Assembly: GCF_010384365.1 (NCBI RefSeq) | Contig: NZ_CP048397.1 | Coordinates: 7,135,683 to 7,199,682 of the forward strand | From: Streptomyces sp. S4.7 | Lineage (GTDB): Bacteria; Actinomycetota; Actinomycetes; Streptomycetales; Streptomycetaceae | Reading direction: 5' to 3' | DNA: 64,000 nucleotides | Shown: positions 42,601 to 52,445 of the stretch, piece by piece | Position numbering within the stretch: the first letter of the stretch is position 1 | Layout of the letters: every line of letters starts with the position of its first letter | The notes under the pieces: model-generated | Told to the model about the DNA's origin: nothing | The model's database searches: none | Seen by the model: only the letters and a program-made list of their open reading frames with translations | Made by a program: the position numbers and the translations under genes

Positions 42601-45600
42601 ACGGTGACGGTGGGTCCGGGACGCGGCACCTCCGTGGCGGCTTCCGTGAGCCGGGCGAAGAACTCGTCGGCGTGTACGGGTACGCCCGCGACGACGAGTT
42701 CGGCCACCGCCAGACAGGTCCCGCGCAGCCGGGTGTCCCCCGGGGCGTCGAGTGCGACGGCCACATGCTCCCGGTCGCCGAGCACCCGCTTGATCCAGCC
42801 GGTGCACAGCTTGCGCGGCCCGTGCTCCACGAAGACCCGGACACCGTCGGCCCACGCCCGCTCGACCGTGGCCGCGAAGTCGATCGTGTTCAGCCCCTGC
42901 GCGGTGAGCGCCTCGGCGGCCCGCTCGGCCGTCGGCCGGTACGACCGCCCGGTGGCCCCGCTGTAGAAGCGCACACCGGGCACGTCGACGGTCGGACGAC
43001 GGTGGACCGCACGCCACACGTCTCGGATCTCCGCCAACTCCGGTGCGTGGGCGGCCATGTCGTAGTCCAGCTCGATCGCGCTGTCGGCGCCGATCCTCGC
43101 CACGACGGCCGCGCACGCGCGGGACTCGCCGCCGATGACACAGATGCCGGGCGCGTTCACCGCCATCAGATGGACCGCCGCCTCCGTGGCGAGCTGGGCA
43201 CGGACCGTTTCCAGCGGCGCACCGACCAGATAACTCGACCAGTGGCGGCCAGTGATGCCCAGCCGCTCCCAGTGGCGCCGCACCGCCCGGAGTTCACCGG
43301 TGAGTTCGGTCGTGAACAGACCGCTGTCCCGGGTGGCGTCGTACAACCCCGCCGCGTCCGGCCAGGCACCCAGCGCCACCAGGGCGGCAGACTCTCCCGA
43401 CGAGTACCCGAGAGCGGCCTCCGGCCGGAGCCCGAGCACCTCACGGGTGAACACGGTGTGGTGGACGGCGAGTTCGGCGGCGCCCCAGATCTGGTCGAGC
43501 ACTCCGCGCTCGGACCCGGACCGCAGCCGCGCGCCGATCGCCCCGTGTCCGGCACGGACGGCCTCGCCGAGCGAGGGCAGCGCGAGCATCAGCTCATGGC
43601 CCATACCGGGGTAGGCCGCCGAACCGTTGGTGTAGACGAAAGCGGTCCGCCCCGTGACCGGCCTGTCCCGGTACAGCACATCGGCCGGACGCGCCCCGCC
43701 CTCGGCCAGCCAGCGGCGGGCCGCCTCCTTCCGGGCCGAAAGCGCGCCGTCGTCGGCCACGAGCGCCAGCCGGGCCGGTCCGGCGCTCGATTCCGCGCTG
43801 GACTCCGCCCCGGACTCCAGCGCGGCCAGCACCTCCCGGCGATCGGCCCCGGAGAAGACGCGCAGGCGCGGAGCCGGGCCCCGCAGCCACGGCCGGACGT
43901 CCGCCGCGCGCAGCCGGACGCTCGCGGCGGGCCCCTCCAGCGGTGTCACCGCGACCTTCGCGGTGTGCGCGCCCGCGGCGGTATCGGCGGGAAGCCCCGC
44001 TCGCGGCACCGCACGGTGCTGGAGCGAGAGCGCCGCGACCGCGACGGAGACCAGCCCGTACGCCGCGTGGGCGCGCCCGAAGGACGACGCGGGGTCGAAC
44101 ACCGCGTCGGGTACGTCCCCGATGACCATGTCGGCTACGTCGGCGCAGTCCTCGTCGAGCAGGGCGACGACGGTGTCACCGTCCCTGCGCGCGGTCTCCA
44201 ACGACTTGAGGACCAGGACGACGGCGGCGTCCCCCGGTTCGTCCTCCCGGCCCAGCTCCCGCCAGGCGCTGCGGTGCACCGCCTCGCAGGACAGGTCGGT
44301 GGCACCCACGAGCGCGGCGTCGGCCTCCCCCGACCGGAGGGCCCGCGCCGCGAGTTCCAGCGCCACGAGCCCGGACGCCTCCTCCGCCGAGACCGCGAAA
44401 CCCGGTCCCGCCAGGTCGAGTTGGGTACTGATCCGATTCGCCACCAGATTCGGCAGGGTCCCCACCACCCCCTCGGCGGTCACGGGTGGCAGGAACGCGT
44501 CCCGGGCGAGGTCCACCGACTCGGGCGTGGCCGCGAGCCCGGCCCGCTCCAGCCAGTGGGGAACGCGCCAGCGCCCGCCCGCCCGCGCCACCTCGGGGTC
44601 CACCCCCATACCGACGACCACCATGGTCCGCTCCCGGGGGAGGGACACCGACCGGGCGGCCTCCCGCGCCGCCTCCAGCACCAGGAGCTGATGGCGCACC
44701 GTCCGCTCCAGGCCCACCGGCGGGAAACACAGGTCCCTCAGCTCCACGGCGATCCCGGCGGCGGGCCCACGCCGCTCACCGCCCAGCACCGCCCGCCGGA
44801 AGTCCTCCAAACAGGTCCCGTCGCCGACCCGCGCGCCGAGGGCGACGATCGCCACCGGCGTACGGCCGCCCGGCGATTCCCGTACCCCGGTCGGGGCGGT
44901 CATGGCGGCGGCCGGGCGGCTCGGCCACCGTACGGCGGACACCGGGTCACCGTCCGGAAGGTCCACCACCAGATGCGCGTTGGTCCCGCCGAACCCGAAC
45001 GCGCTCACCGCCGCCCTGCGCGGCCCGGACCACGGCTCCGGCGCGGTCACCACCCGCAACGGCGTACCCGCCAGCGCCTCCAGCGGCCGGTCCACACCGA
45101 GCGTCGCCGGCCGCACCCCCGCACGCAGCGCGCCGAGCACCTTCAGCAGACCGGCCGCACCGGCCGAGGCCAGCAGATGCCCCACGTTCGACTTCACCGA
45201 ACCGATGGGCACGTCGCCACCGGTCCCGAAGACGCGGGCCATACCGCGCGCCTCCACCGCGTCCCCGACCGGCGTTCCCGTCGCATGGCACTCCACGAGC
45301 GACACGCTCTCGGGGGCGACGCCCGCCGCGTCGTACGCCAGGCGCATCGCCCGGATCTGACCCTCCTCCGCCGGGCTGATCAGCCCGGAACCGCGCCCGT
45401 CGTTGGACAGCCCGACACCACGGATCACACCGAGCACGGGGAGCCGGGCGGCCCGCGCCTCGGCCAGCCGCATCAGGGCGACGAACCCGGCGCCCTCGCC
45501 GTGCACCAGCCCGTCAGCGTCCCGGTGGAAGGGCCGGCTGCGCCCCGTACGGCTCGTCGCGGAGAGCCCGCAGAAGCCCACTTGCAGGAAGAGGGGGTCC

Positions 45601-46268
45601 GCCCGGCTGACCGCACCGGCCACCATCAGGTCCGCCGTACCGTCGTGCAGCCGGTCGCACGCCAGTTTGACGGCGTACAGCGACGACGCGCAGGCGGCGT
45701 CGAGCGACCACGCGCCCGCGCCCAGCCCGAGGGCCCGGGCCGCGAGCCCTGCGGGCAGCCCGGACGAGAAGCGGTTGAGGGCGTCGGGCCGCCGCCGGCG
45801 CTCTCCTGTCAGCAACGCGTCACGAAGCGGGGGCCGTTGGGCGGACAGCCAGACGTGCTCGGCGAGAACCGCCCCGGTGGGCGTGGGATACGACAGATTT
45901 CCCAGCACCAGCCCCGCACCCGGCAGAGGACCCTCGCGGCCCGCCTCCGTGAGCGCCTGCCGGACGCCGTACATGACCCAGTGGAAGAGCGGGTCCAGCG
46001 ACAGGATCCGCTCCGGTGCGATCCGGAAACCTCTCGGGTCGAAGACGGACTCGAACCCCTTCACGTACCCGCCGACATCGGTCCAGGTGCGGTCCAGGTG
46101 GTCGTCCACCGAGCCCATGGCCCGACGGCGCGGCAGCCGCCACCGGTCCTCCGGGACGGCCGACAGGCTGGTGCGGCCCGCGGCGATGTTCTCCCAGAAC
46201 GTGTCCGGATCGAGCGCGTCGGGCAGCACGCAGCCCCGGCCGACGACGGCGATCGGTTCGAATTCCAT
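39660..46268 (-). CDS. pfaC: PUFA-synthase-like PfaC: KS-CLF-AT-(hot-dog)4 subunit
   Basis: A 2202-residue megasynthase. The KS (about 1-435) has active Cys193 (DAACASS), His328 (VECHATGT) and His364 (KSNVGH). A second KS-like domain (about 470-800) lacks the cysteine (SAEEASG at 627-633), so it is a chain-length-factor domain. An acyltransferase (about 870-1180) has GYSSGE with Ser956. After a Pro-rich linker come four hot-dog/DH domains (about 1415-1570, 1630-1780, 1860-2005, 2040-2195). The second has GHFKNDPCMPGTLMLQG and the fourth AHFFQDPVQPGSLGVEAM. No ACP is present; PfaA supplies it. In Shewanella-type systems PfaC lacks AT, so this fusion differs. Confidence 0.9.
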   Translation of the reverse strand: MEFEPIAVVGRGCVLPDALDPDTFWENIAAGRTSLSAVPEDRWRLPRRRAMGSVDDHLDRTWTDVGGYVKGFESVFDPRGFRIAPERILSLDPLFHWVMYGVRQALTEAGREGPLPGAGLVLGNLSYPTPTGAVLAEHVWLSAQRPPLRDALLTGERRRRPDALNRFSSGLPAGLAARALGLGAGAWSLDAACASSLYAVKLACDRLHDGTADLMVAGAVSRADPLFLQVGFCGLSATSRTGRSRPFHRDADGLVHGEGAGFVALMRLAEARAARLPVLGVIRGVGLSNDGRGSGLISPAEEGQIRAMRLAYDAAGVAPESVSLVECHATGTPVGDAVEARGMARVFGTGGDVPIGSVKSNVGHLLASAGAAGLLKVLGALRAGVRPATLGVDRPLEALAGTPLRVVTAPEPWSGPRRAAVSAFGFGGTNAHLVVDLPDGDPVSAVRWPSRPAAAMTAPTGVRESPGGRTPVAIVALGARVGDGTCLEDFRRAVLGGERRGPAAGIAVELRDLCFPPVGLERTVRHQLLVLEAAREAARSVSLPRERTMVVVGMGVDPEVARAGGRWRVPHWLERAGLAATPESVDLARDAFLPPVTAEGVVGTLPNLVANRISTQLDLAGPGFAVSAEEASGLVALELAARALRSGEADAALVGATDLSCEAVHRSAWRELGREDEPGDAAVVLVLKSLETARRDGDTVVALLDEDCADVADMVIGDVPDAVFDPASSFGRAHAAYGLVSVAVAALSLQHRAVPRAGLPADTAAGAHTAKVAVTPLEGPAASVRLRAADVRPWLRGPAPRLRVFSGADRREVLAALESGAESSAESSAGPARLALVADDGALSARKEAARRWLAEGGARPADVLYRDRPVTGRTAFVYTNGSAAYPGMGHELMLALPSLGEAVRAGHGAIGARLRSGSERGVLDQIWGAAELAVHHTVFTREVLGLRPEAALGYSSGESAALVALGAWPDAAGLYDATRDSGLFTTELTGELRAVRRHWERLGITGRHWSSYLVGAPLETVRAQLATEAAVHLMAVNAPGICVIGGESRACAAVVARIGADSAIELDYDMAAHAPELAEIRDVWRAVHRRPTVDVPGVRFYSGATGRSYRPTAERAAEALTAQGLNTIDFAATVERAWADGVRVFVEHGPRKLCTGWIKRVLGDREHVAVALDAPGDTRLRGTCLAVAELVVAGVPVHADEFFARLTEAATEVPRPGPTVTVPVLVPPALPPLEPATVTLPRAPELAPVPDRATGPSGAPDGVAVPSPGAGQPGPLPDVRPTGSEGRDPAAAGALAAVLRQSRRVAALHREITAGHIEAHQRFVRTSALAVTALRGTGPVPVRSPGAPSARTTAGPPPTPVRTDPRPALLPAPAPEAAPAPPLRPGPKFDRAQLEQLASREISTLFGPRFAEQDGYAVQTRMPGPPMLFADRVTGIDAVPAALATPGPVRTDGMIWTETDVRSDSWYLDSTGRVPAGMLIEAGQADLLLLSWLGVDLLNRGERAYRLLGCEVTYHGGPPGAGDTLRYEIHIDGHAEHEGVRLAFFHYDCYVDGELRLSVREGQAGFFTPEELADSGGVRWDPAERTPGDELPLDPPAVRCDATRFDADRVRALTQGRPADCFGPGWEATAAHVRPPRLDDGRLRLLHEVTAFDPAGGPWGRGYLRAETPLSPDDWFFAGHFKNDPCMPGTLMLQGGLQAMAFYLAAMGCTVDRDGWRFEPVDDHPCRAMCRGQATPLSRRVVYEVFVRGFSAGPVPTLYADILGSVDGARAFLGRDVALRLVPDWPLSHWRGSGPPVVQDSGAPVPLPLLGGLAGHVERKPVATAADGFPFDYTSLLACAWGRPSEAFGTAYEPFDGTRKVARLPGPPYHFMSRIVSVDGPQGGVREGSGVVAEYDVPARAWYFEQSGGRTMPFAVLMEIALQPCGWLASYVGSALTTDADLLFRNLDGAGTVTGEVTPATGTVRTHAELTRVSRSGDMIIESFRVRCTADGVPLFELSTVFGYFPPSAFDDQQGLAVSARERGRLDEPCDRVVDLTARPARHLVGEPRLPGPMLLMLDRITGCWPDGGSRGLGRLRSEKDVVADEWFFRAHFFQDPVQPGSLGVEAMCQLLQYHLLERGAADGVLHPRFEPVLPGRETTWTYRGQITPANRLIRVDMDIVERGTDERGPYALADASLWGDDTCIYRVRGLGMRVVSDSSP

Positions 46269-46337
46269 GCAAGGTCTCACTTCACGCGGGGGCGGGGCGG
46301 GGCTGGTTCGGTCGGGGCCGGTCGGGAAGGGCCGGGC

Positions 46338-49300
46338 TCAAGAGGGGCGGCGGACGAGCTCCACGCCGAGCAGTTCCAGCCGGACGGCTCCGTCGGCGTC
46401 GATCAGCGCCACATCGCAGCGCGCCCCCGTGCTGTGCACCTTCCGGCCCCGCAGCACACACCGCACCGTGCCGTCCACCGGGCCCCGCCGGTACACCACG
46501 CACTCCGCGACCGCCATCGGCAACGTCGCCGCACCGAATGCCTCCCGCGCCCAGACCAGGGCGAGTTGGAGCGCCCCGTCGACGGCGGCCGGATCCAGCG
46601 GCCAGTTCCCGCCCGGCCATTCCAGGACACGCACGCCCGCGACGACCGCCTCGGCCCCGTGCTCCGAAACACCGTGCAGCGAGCGGACGGAGTGGAAGCG
46701 GGGGCCGTGGAAGAGGCTCTCCCCGTCGTACAACTCGGTGCGGTCCAGCGGCTTGAGGCCGTCCGGACAGGCCCACGCGGCCGGATCGGGCACCTCGGCC
46801 CCGGTGTCCAGTACGGCCCGGAAGTGCGCCGGCCCGCTCTCCCCGCGCAGCTCCGCCTCCAGCCCCGCCGACGAACCGGCCGCGCCCCGGCTGCCGTGCA
46901 CCGTGAGCCGGTGCCCGGCGCCGGCCAGCTCGGGCAGGGTGCACTTCTGATACACCCTCAGATCGCGCAGGACGAGTGAACCGGCGTCCGGCAGCCAGGC
47001 GGTGGCCGCCCCCGCGAACCAGTTCAGAACCATCGCCACGGGCAGCACGGGAACCCCCGCGAGCGCGTGATCGGCCAGCTGCGGCAGGCTGTCCGCCCGG
47101 ACCAGCAGCTCCGCCGGCAGCGGATCGCCGACCGGGGACATCGCCGCCGGATCGTCACCCGCCACCAGGACGACACGGGCCTCGCCCGGTGCGCCCTCCA
47201 ATTCGGCGGTGAAAGCGGCGGCCCCCTGCTCCAAGGGGATCAGCGGAACCCCCGACCGGCCGAAATGCCCTTCCAGCGCGGGTGTGACCATGCCGCCGCG
47301 CCACGGCCCCCAGGCAACGCACCGCACCAGGCAGCCGGGGCGGCGGGCCTGCTCCGCCGACGCGACCTGAGCCAGGACCTCGTTGGCCATGGCGTAGTCG
47401 CTCTGCCCCGCGTTGCCGAACACGGCGGCCACCGAGGAGAACAGACAGATCACGTCCAGCGGGTCGTCCGCCGTCGCGGCCAGCAGCGCGCGCAGACCGT
47501 CCACCTTGGTGGACATCACGTGCTCGACCTGCTCTTCGGTCTTGTCGGCGATCCGCCTGTCGGCGAGGACTCCCGCACCGTGCACGATGCCGGTGACCGG
47601 CCCCCAGGCGTCACGTACCTCGCGCAGAGCGGCTGCGACAGCGTCGCCGTCGCGGACGTCCACCTGCACGTACCGTACGGGTGATCCGGCCGCCTCCAGC
47701 GCCGCCAGTGTCGCCCGTACCTCGCGCGCGGCCAGGATCTCCCTGGCCCGCGCCGCGATTCGGGTGGGCGAGGAGTCCTCCGCGCCCCCGGCCGAACGCT
47801 CGGCGAGCAGACGCGTGAGCGCCGGTTCGTCGGTGGCCGACGCCAGCCCCGCGGGCTCGGGAGCGGGCGCCGTCCTGCCGAGCAGCGCGATTCGCGGACC
47901 GTGGGTCCTGGCCAGGTCCAGCAGCGCGGCGGCGGTCACCCCGCGGGCCCCTCCGGTGGCAACGATCACCGACTCCGACGTGATCCGCCGGCTGCTGCCG
48001 GGCACCACCGGTGCCGGAACCGTCCGCGGGGTGGTGCGGGTGCCGTCCGCGCGGAGACCCGTCTGCGGGTCGGGGCCGCCTTCCAGCAGCTCCCGCACGA
48101 TCGCCTCTGCGACGTCCTCGTCGCTCCTGCCGCCCCGCTCGCAGTCGACGGCTTTGACCGGGACCCCCGGCCACTCCTTCGCCGCGGTCCTGGTCAGCGC
48201 GGCGACGCCGCCCAGCCAGGCGCGGTCGGGTGCGCGGCCGCCGAGCCCGAAGTCGCCTCCGGTGTCCTGCACGGTCACGAACAGTCCGCCGTGTTCCGGT
48301 GCCTGCGCCGCCACCGCGCGCGCGGCGCGGAACACCGACCGGTGGACCTCCCGCGCATGGTCCGGCGTGCCGTCGCCGGTCAGCCCTCCGAGGTGCACGA
48401 CCGAGCGCGCGTCCCCGGGCACCTCCGCCACGGCGGTGGCGTCCACGCCGTGCTCCGCCAGCTTCCGCACGACGAGGGCGGTGATCGCGTCGCCGTCGGC
48501 GTCCCCGCCCGCCACCAGGAGCGGCCCGTCCAGGAGCCCGGCCGTCGCCAGGCCGGACGCCGGGGACTCGACAGCGCGCGGCACCAGCCTTGTCAGCGCG
48601 GTCGTTCGCCCGGACCCGGTGCGCATGGCGGGGATCTCCGGGACGGCGGGGATCTCGGGGACGGCGGCGGGGCGGGTCACGGCCGGGGAGTCCGCCGCCG
48701 GGGGCCCCTGCGGCCCGCCGGCCGCGGTGAGCGCCTCCACGATCTCGCGCAGCGTACGGAGCTTGCCGAGCTGCCCGATGTCTCCCGTCGCCACGTCGCC
48801 CACCGTCCGGCGTACGGCCGACAGGATCTCGACGCGCTTGATCGAGTCGACTCCCAGATCCGCCTCCAACTCCATGTCCACGTTGAGCATCTCGGCCGGG
48901 TAGCCGGTCAGCCGGGCCACGACGGAGAGCAGCAGTTCCTCCAGTTCCGGCGCCGACAGGGGTGCGGCACCCGCGGCCGGTGAAGGGGCCACCGGGCCTG
49001 CGGCCGGGGCCCGTTCCCCTGCCGCGACCGGTGCGGGTGACGGTGCCTCGGGGGGACCGGCGGTTACGACGGCGGGCACGGCCGCGGGAACGGCGACCGT
49101 CGCCGCCGGGGACGGTGTCGTGGGTGCCGGGGCACGCCGGGGTGCCGAAGGGCGGGGGAGTGGCAGCTGTGCCGCGGGAGCCGGGGCGTCGGGCAGGGGG
49201 CCGACGCCCTGTGCCCCGAGCATCGCGGCCAGAGTCGTCTCGGTCATCCGCAGAAACGCCATATGGCATTCGGTCAGCATGCGTTGGCAGGCCGCGTGGG

Positions 49301-52300
49301 CCTCCGCCGTCTGCCGCTGGACGCTCTCCACCGCGGCGTACCACTGCGTGCCGAGGGCGGTCCCGGCCTCGGTGCCGTATGCCTCGGTCTCGGGGTGGCA
49401 CGCGGTCCCGGTGCCGTACGCGGACACGTGGTCGTGCGACGGCCCGGCTCCGTACGCGGGCTCCGGTTCCCCGGCGGGCGCTGTCCCGTGGGAGGGCGGT
49501 TCCGGGGTGTGGGCGGGGAGCGGTTGGCGTTCCGGCGCGGGCACGGGCGGCAGCTGCGGTGCGGCGCCTTCGGCGCGGGGCGGGTAGAGCTGACCGTAGT
49601 TGGCTCCGCTGATCTGCACGGTCATCCGGGGCTTGCGCTCCTTCACTGAGGTTTCGGGCGCGGCATACGGCGCCCAGAGGGGTTCGAGGTCCAGCGGGAC
49701 GCCGCGTACGGCGAGTTCTCCGAGAGCGGTGTGCAGGGCGCCGACCCCGCACCGGTCCGCCCGGTCCACGGGGACGGCCGCGTGCTCGCGGTCACCCAGG
49801 ACCTGTCCGACCAGACCGGTCAGCGCGGCGCCCGCGCCGACCTCGACGAAGGTCCGCACCCCCGCCGCGTACATCGCCTCGATCTGGTCCTGGAAGAGCA
49901 CGGGTGAGGCCAGGTGGCCGGCGATCCGGCGGCGTACCTCGTCGGGCGACGACGGGTACGGCTCCGCGTCCGCGTTTGCGTACACCTCGATCCGGGGCCC
50001 CGCGACCGGGACGGTGCGCAGGAACGCGGCGAGCGGGTCAACGGCCGGGGCGACCAGCGGGCTGTGGAAAGCGGTCGAGGTGGTCAGCCGGTGTGTGCCG
50101 ACGCCCTCGGCCTCGAACGCCTTCTCGGCGCGCGCCACGGCCTCCGTCGTGCCCGAGAGCACCACCTGGAGCGGCGAGTTGAGGTTGGCGGGCCAGATGT
50201 CGCCGAACCCGTCGCGGGCGAGCACCGCCAGCACGTGCTCGCGGTCCGCCGCCACGGCCAGCATCGCGCCCGGTACGGCGGCGGCGTCCCGCATCAGCTC
50301 ACCGCGTCTGCGGGCGAGAGCGACCAGCGCGTCGGCGTCCAGGGCACCCGCGCAGTGCAGCGCCACCAGCTCACCGAAACTGTGGCCCGCCACGCAGTCC
50401 GGTCGCAGCCCGAGACCGCGCAGTACGGCCAGTGAGGCGAGCGCGTGCACCGCGAGCGCGGGCTGCGCCCACTCGGTGGCGGCCAGCCTCGCGGCCCGGG
50501 CGGCGCGTTCCTCGTCGGTGAAGGCGGGCGGCGGGAACACCAGCCGGTGCAGGGGCCACCCACCGGAGCCGGCGCCGCCCAGCCGGTCCCACACGGCCTG
50601 GGCGGCCGGTGACAGCATCGCGAGACCGGCGCCCATTCCGACGTACTGGGACCCCTGACCCGGAAACAGGAACGCGAGACGGCCGGGCACGGGCTCCCCG
50701 GACGCGTACCGGACACCGTTCGGTGCCGAGAACGCCGTGCCGGGCCGCTGCCGGATCAGTGTGAGCGCCCGCGCGTACTTCTCCCTCAGGTCCTCGGTGT
50801 CCGTGGCGACGACGGCCAGCCGCACCGGATCGGTGGGCGAGAACGCGCTGTGACTCTCGCGCGCGAGCGCGGCCAGCGGCCGGTCGCCGAACGTCTCCGG
50901 CGCTACGAGCCCGGACGGCGACGCGCCGCTGAACAGGACGAGTTCGCTGGGCGCGGAGCGATGGCGCGGCGGCACCCGCGCCGGGGTGCCCGAGGGCACG
51001 TACTCCTCCAGCGTGACGTGGAAGTTGCTCCCTCCGAAGCCGAAACTCGACACCGAGGCCCGGCGCGGATGACCGGCGGGCCGCACCCACGGCCGGGCCT
51101 CGGTGTTCACGTAGAACGGGCCGTCCGGGGCGCCGGCCGCCGGCGTCGGCCTGTCCACCTTGATCGTCGGCGGCAGCACCTTGTGGTGCAGGGCCATGAC
51201 CGCCTTGAGCAGCCCCGCCGCGCCCGCCGCGCACTTGGTGTGGCCGATCTGCGACTTGACCGAGCCGATCGCGCACCACTGCCCGTCGTGCCCCGAAGCC
51301 TGGAACACCTCGCGCAGTGCCGTCAGTTCGGCGGTGTCCCCGGCCTTCGTGCCGGTCCCGTGGGCCTCGACCAGCTCCACGGTCCGCGGACCGTAACCCG
51401 CCTCCTCGTAGGCGCGCCGCAGAGCCCGTGCCTGACCGTCGGGAAGCGGCGCGTAGATCGCCGTACTCCTGCCGTCGGACGAGCTGCCGATGCCCCGGAT
51501 CACGGCGTGGATCCGGTCGCCGTCCCGCTCGGCGTCGGACAGCCGTTTCAGTGCGTACATGACGACCGCCTCGCCCAGCATGGTGCCGTCCGCCGCGTCC
51601 GAGAACGGGCGGCAGTCACCGGTACGGGAGAGCGCGGGCGTCTTGGAGAAGCACAGGAACATGCCGATGTCGTTCCCGGTGTCCACACCGCCGCTGATCA
51701 CCAGGTCGGCGCGGCCGAGCGTCAGTTCACCGACCGCGGTGGACAGCGCCGCCAGGGAGCTGGCACAGGCGGCGTCGGTGGTGTGGTTCGCGCCGTGCAG
51801 GTCGAACCGGTTGGCGATCCGGCCCGCGACGACATTGCCGAGCAGACCGGGGAATGTCGACTCCTGCCACGGACTGAAGTGCGCGGAGATGCGGTCGCAC
51901 ACGGCCTGCGCCTCGGCCTCCGCGAGACCGCTCTCCCGCAGGGCCTTCAGCCACACCGGGCGGTGCGCGCGCCCGTACATGTGCGGGAGCAGTTCCAGGG
52001 AGGCCGCGCCGAGGACGACGCCGATCCGGTCCCGGTCCATGCCCGGCAGACCTCCGGCGTCGGTCAGCACCTGGTCGGCGACCATCAGGGCGAGCAACTG
52101 GGAGGTGTCCGTCGCCGGCAGATTGGCGGGCGGCACCCCGTACGCCAACGGGTCGAAGTCCACCTCCGGCAGGAAGGCGCCGCGACGGGCGTACGTCTTG
52201 TCGGGGGCGGCCGGGTCGGGATCGTAATGGTCCGTCACCAGCCACCGGGAGGCGGGTACTTCGGTGATCAGATCCCTGCCGCCGGTCAGGATTCGCCAGT

Positions 52301-52445
52301 AGCCCGCCGCGTCCGTCGCGCCGGGCACCAGGGCGCCGACCCCGACCACGGCGACGGGCACCTGCCCACCGGTACGTGCTGACGCATCGTCATTTCCGGT
52401 CTCCACGGTCGTCGTTGACGCCTCCGGGGCGCCGGGGCCGCTCAT
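46338..52445 (-). CDS. pfaA: PUFA-synthase-like PfaA: KS-AT-ACP-KR-DH with one ACP
   Basis: A 2035-residue megasynthase. KS (about 30-480): Cys227 in DAACASS, His362 (AHGTGT), His402 (SQIGHTK). AT (about 588-900): GHSFGE Ser689 and His794. A Pro/Ala-rich linker with a conserved helical segment precedes a single ACP (about 1165-1240) with LGVDSIKRVEIL, Ser1201 carrying phosphopantetheine. KR (about 1490-1760): TGGARGVT cofactor loop, Ser1671 and Tyr1684 (QSDYAMAN). C-terminal DH (about 1780-2030): DHALAGVPVLP and DPAAVDGALQ. Classical PfaA has five to nine tandem ACPs. The ATG overlaps the pfaD stop (ATGA). No PPTase gene is seen in the window. Confidence 0.93.
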   Translation of the reverse strand: MSGPGAPEASTTTVETGNDDASARTGGQVPVAVVGVGALVPGATDAAGYWRILTGGRDLITEVPASRWLVTDHYDPDPAAPDKTYARRGAFLPEVDFDPLAYGVPPANLPATDTSQLLALMVADQVLTDAGGLPGMDRDRIGVVLGAASLELLPHMYGRAHRPVWLKALRESGLAEAEAQAVCDRISAHFSPWQESTFPGLLGNVVAGRIANRFDLHGANHTTDAACASSLAALSTAVGELTLGRADLVISGGVDTGNDIGMFLCFSKTPALSRTGDCRPFSDAADGTMLGEAVVMYALKRLSDAERDGDRIHAVIRGIGSSSDGRSTAIYAPLPDGQARALRRAYEEAGYGPRTVELVEAHGTGTKAGDTAELTALREVFQASGHDGQWCAIGSVKSQIGHTKCAAGAAGLLKAVMALHHKVLPPTIKVDRPTPAAGAPDGPFYVNTEARPWVRPAGHPRRASVSSFGFGGSNFHVTLEEYVPSGTPARVPPRHRSAPSELVLFSGASPSGLVAPETFGDRPLAALARESHSAFSPTDPVRLAVVATDTEDLREKYARALTLIRQRPGTAFSAPNGVRYASGEPVPGRLAFLFPGQGSQYVGMGAGLAMLSPAAQAVWDRLGGAGSGGWPLHRLVFPPPAFTDEERAARAARLAATEWAQPALAVHALASLAVLRGLGLRPDCVAGHSFGELVALHCAGALDADALVALARRRGELMRDAAAVPGAMLAVAADREHVLAVLARDGFGDIWPANLNSPLQVVLSGTTEAVARAEKAFEAEGVGTHRLTTSTAFHSPLVAPAVDPLAAFLRTVPVAGPRIEVYANADAEPYPSSPDEVRRRIAGHLASPVLFQDQIEAMYAAGVRTFVEVGAGAALTGLVGQVLGDREHAAVPVDRADRCGVGALHTALGELAVRGVPLDLEPLWAPYAAPETSVKERKPRMTVQISGANYGQLYPPRAEGAAPQLPPVPAPERQPLPAHTPEPPSHGTAPAGEPEPAYGAGPSHDHVSAYGTGTACHPETEAYGTEAGTALGTQWYAAVESVQRQTAEAHAACQRMLTECHMAFLRMTETTLAAMLGAQGVGPLPDAPAPAAQLPLPRPSAPRRAPAPTTPSPAATVAVPAAVPAVVTAGPPEAPSPAPVAAGERAPAAGPVAPSPAAGAAPLSAPELEELLLSVVARLTGYPAEMLNVDMELEADLGVDSIKRVEILSAVRRTVGDVATGDIGQLGKLRTLREIVEALTAAGGPQGPPAADSPAVTRPAAVPEIPAVPEIPAMRTGSGRTTALTRLVPRAVESPASGLATAGLLDGPLLVAGGDADGDAITALVVRKLAEHGVDATAVAEVPGDARSVVHLGGLTGDGTPDHAREVHRSVFRAARAVAAQAPEHGGLFVTVQDTGGDFGLGGRAPDRAWLGGVAALTRTAAKEWPGVPVKAVDCERGGRSDEDVAEAIVRELLEGGPDPQTGLRADGTRTTPRTVPAPVVPGSSRRITSESVIVATGGARGVTAAALLDLARTHGPRIALLGRTAPAPEPAGLASATDEPALTRLLAERSAGGAEDSSPTRIAARAREILAAREVRATLAALEAAGSPVRYVQVDVRDGDAVAAALREVRDAWGPVTGIVHGAGVLADRRIADKTEEQVEHVMSTKVDGLRALLAATADDPLDVICLFSSVAAVFGNAGQSDYAMANEVLAQVASAEQARRPGCLVRCVAWGPWRGGMVTPALEGHFGRSGVPLIPLEQGAAAFTAELEGAPGEARVVLVAGDDPAAMSPVGDPLPAELLVRADSLPQLADHALAGVPVLPVAMVLNWFAGAATAWLPDAGSLVLRDLRVYQKCTLPELAGAGHRLTVHGSRGAAGSSAGLEAELRGESGPAHFRAVLDTGAEVPDPAAWACPDGLKPLDRTELYDGESLFHGPRFHSVRSLHGVSEHGAEAVVAGVRVLEWPGGNWPLDPAAVDGALQLALVWAREAFGAATLPMAVAECVVYRRGPVDGTVRCVLRGRKVHSTGARCDVALIDADGAVRLELLGVELVRRPS

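Noticed and set aside
42306..46979. A 1557-residue plus-strand open frame opposite pfaC and the end of pfaA
   Set aside because: It is a shadow of GC-rich coding sequence on the minus strand. Its translation is low-complexity Arg/Gly/Pro/His and spans a true gene boundary.
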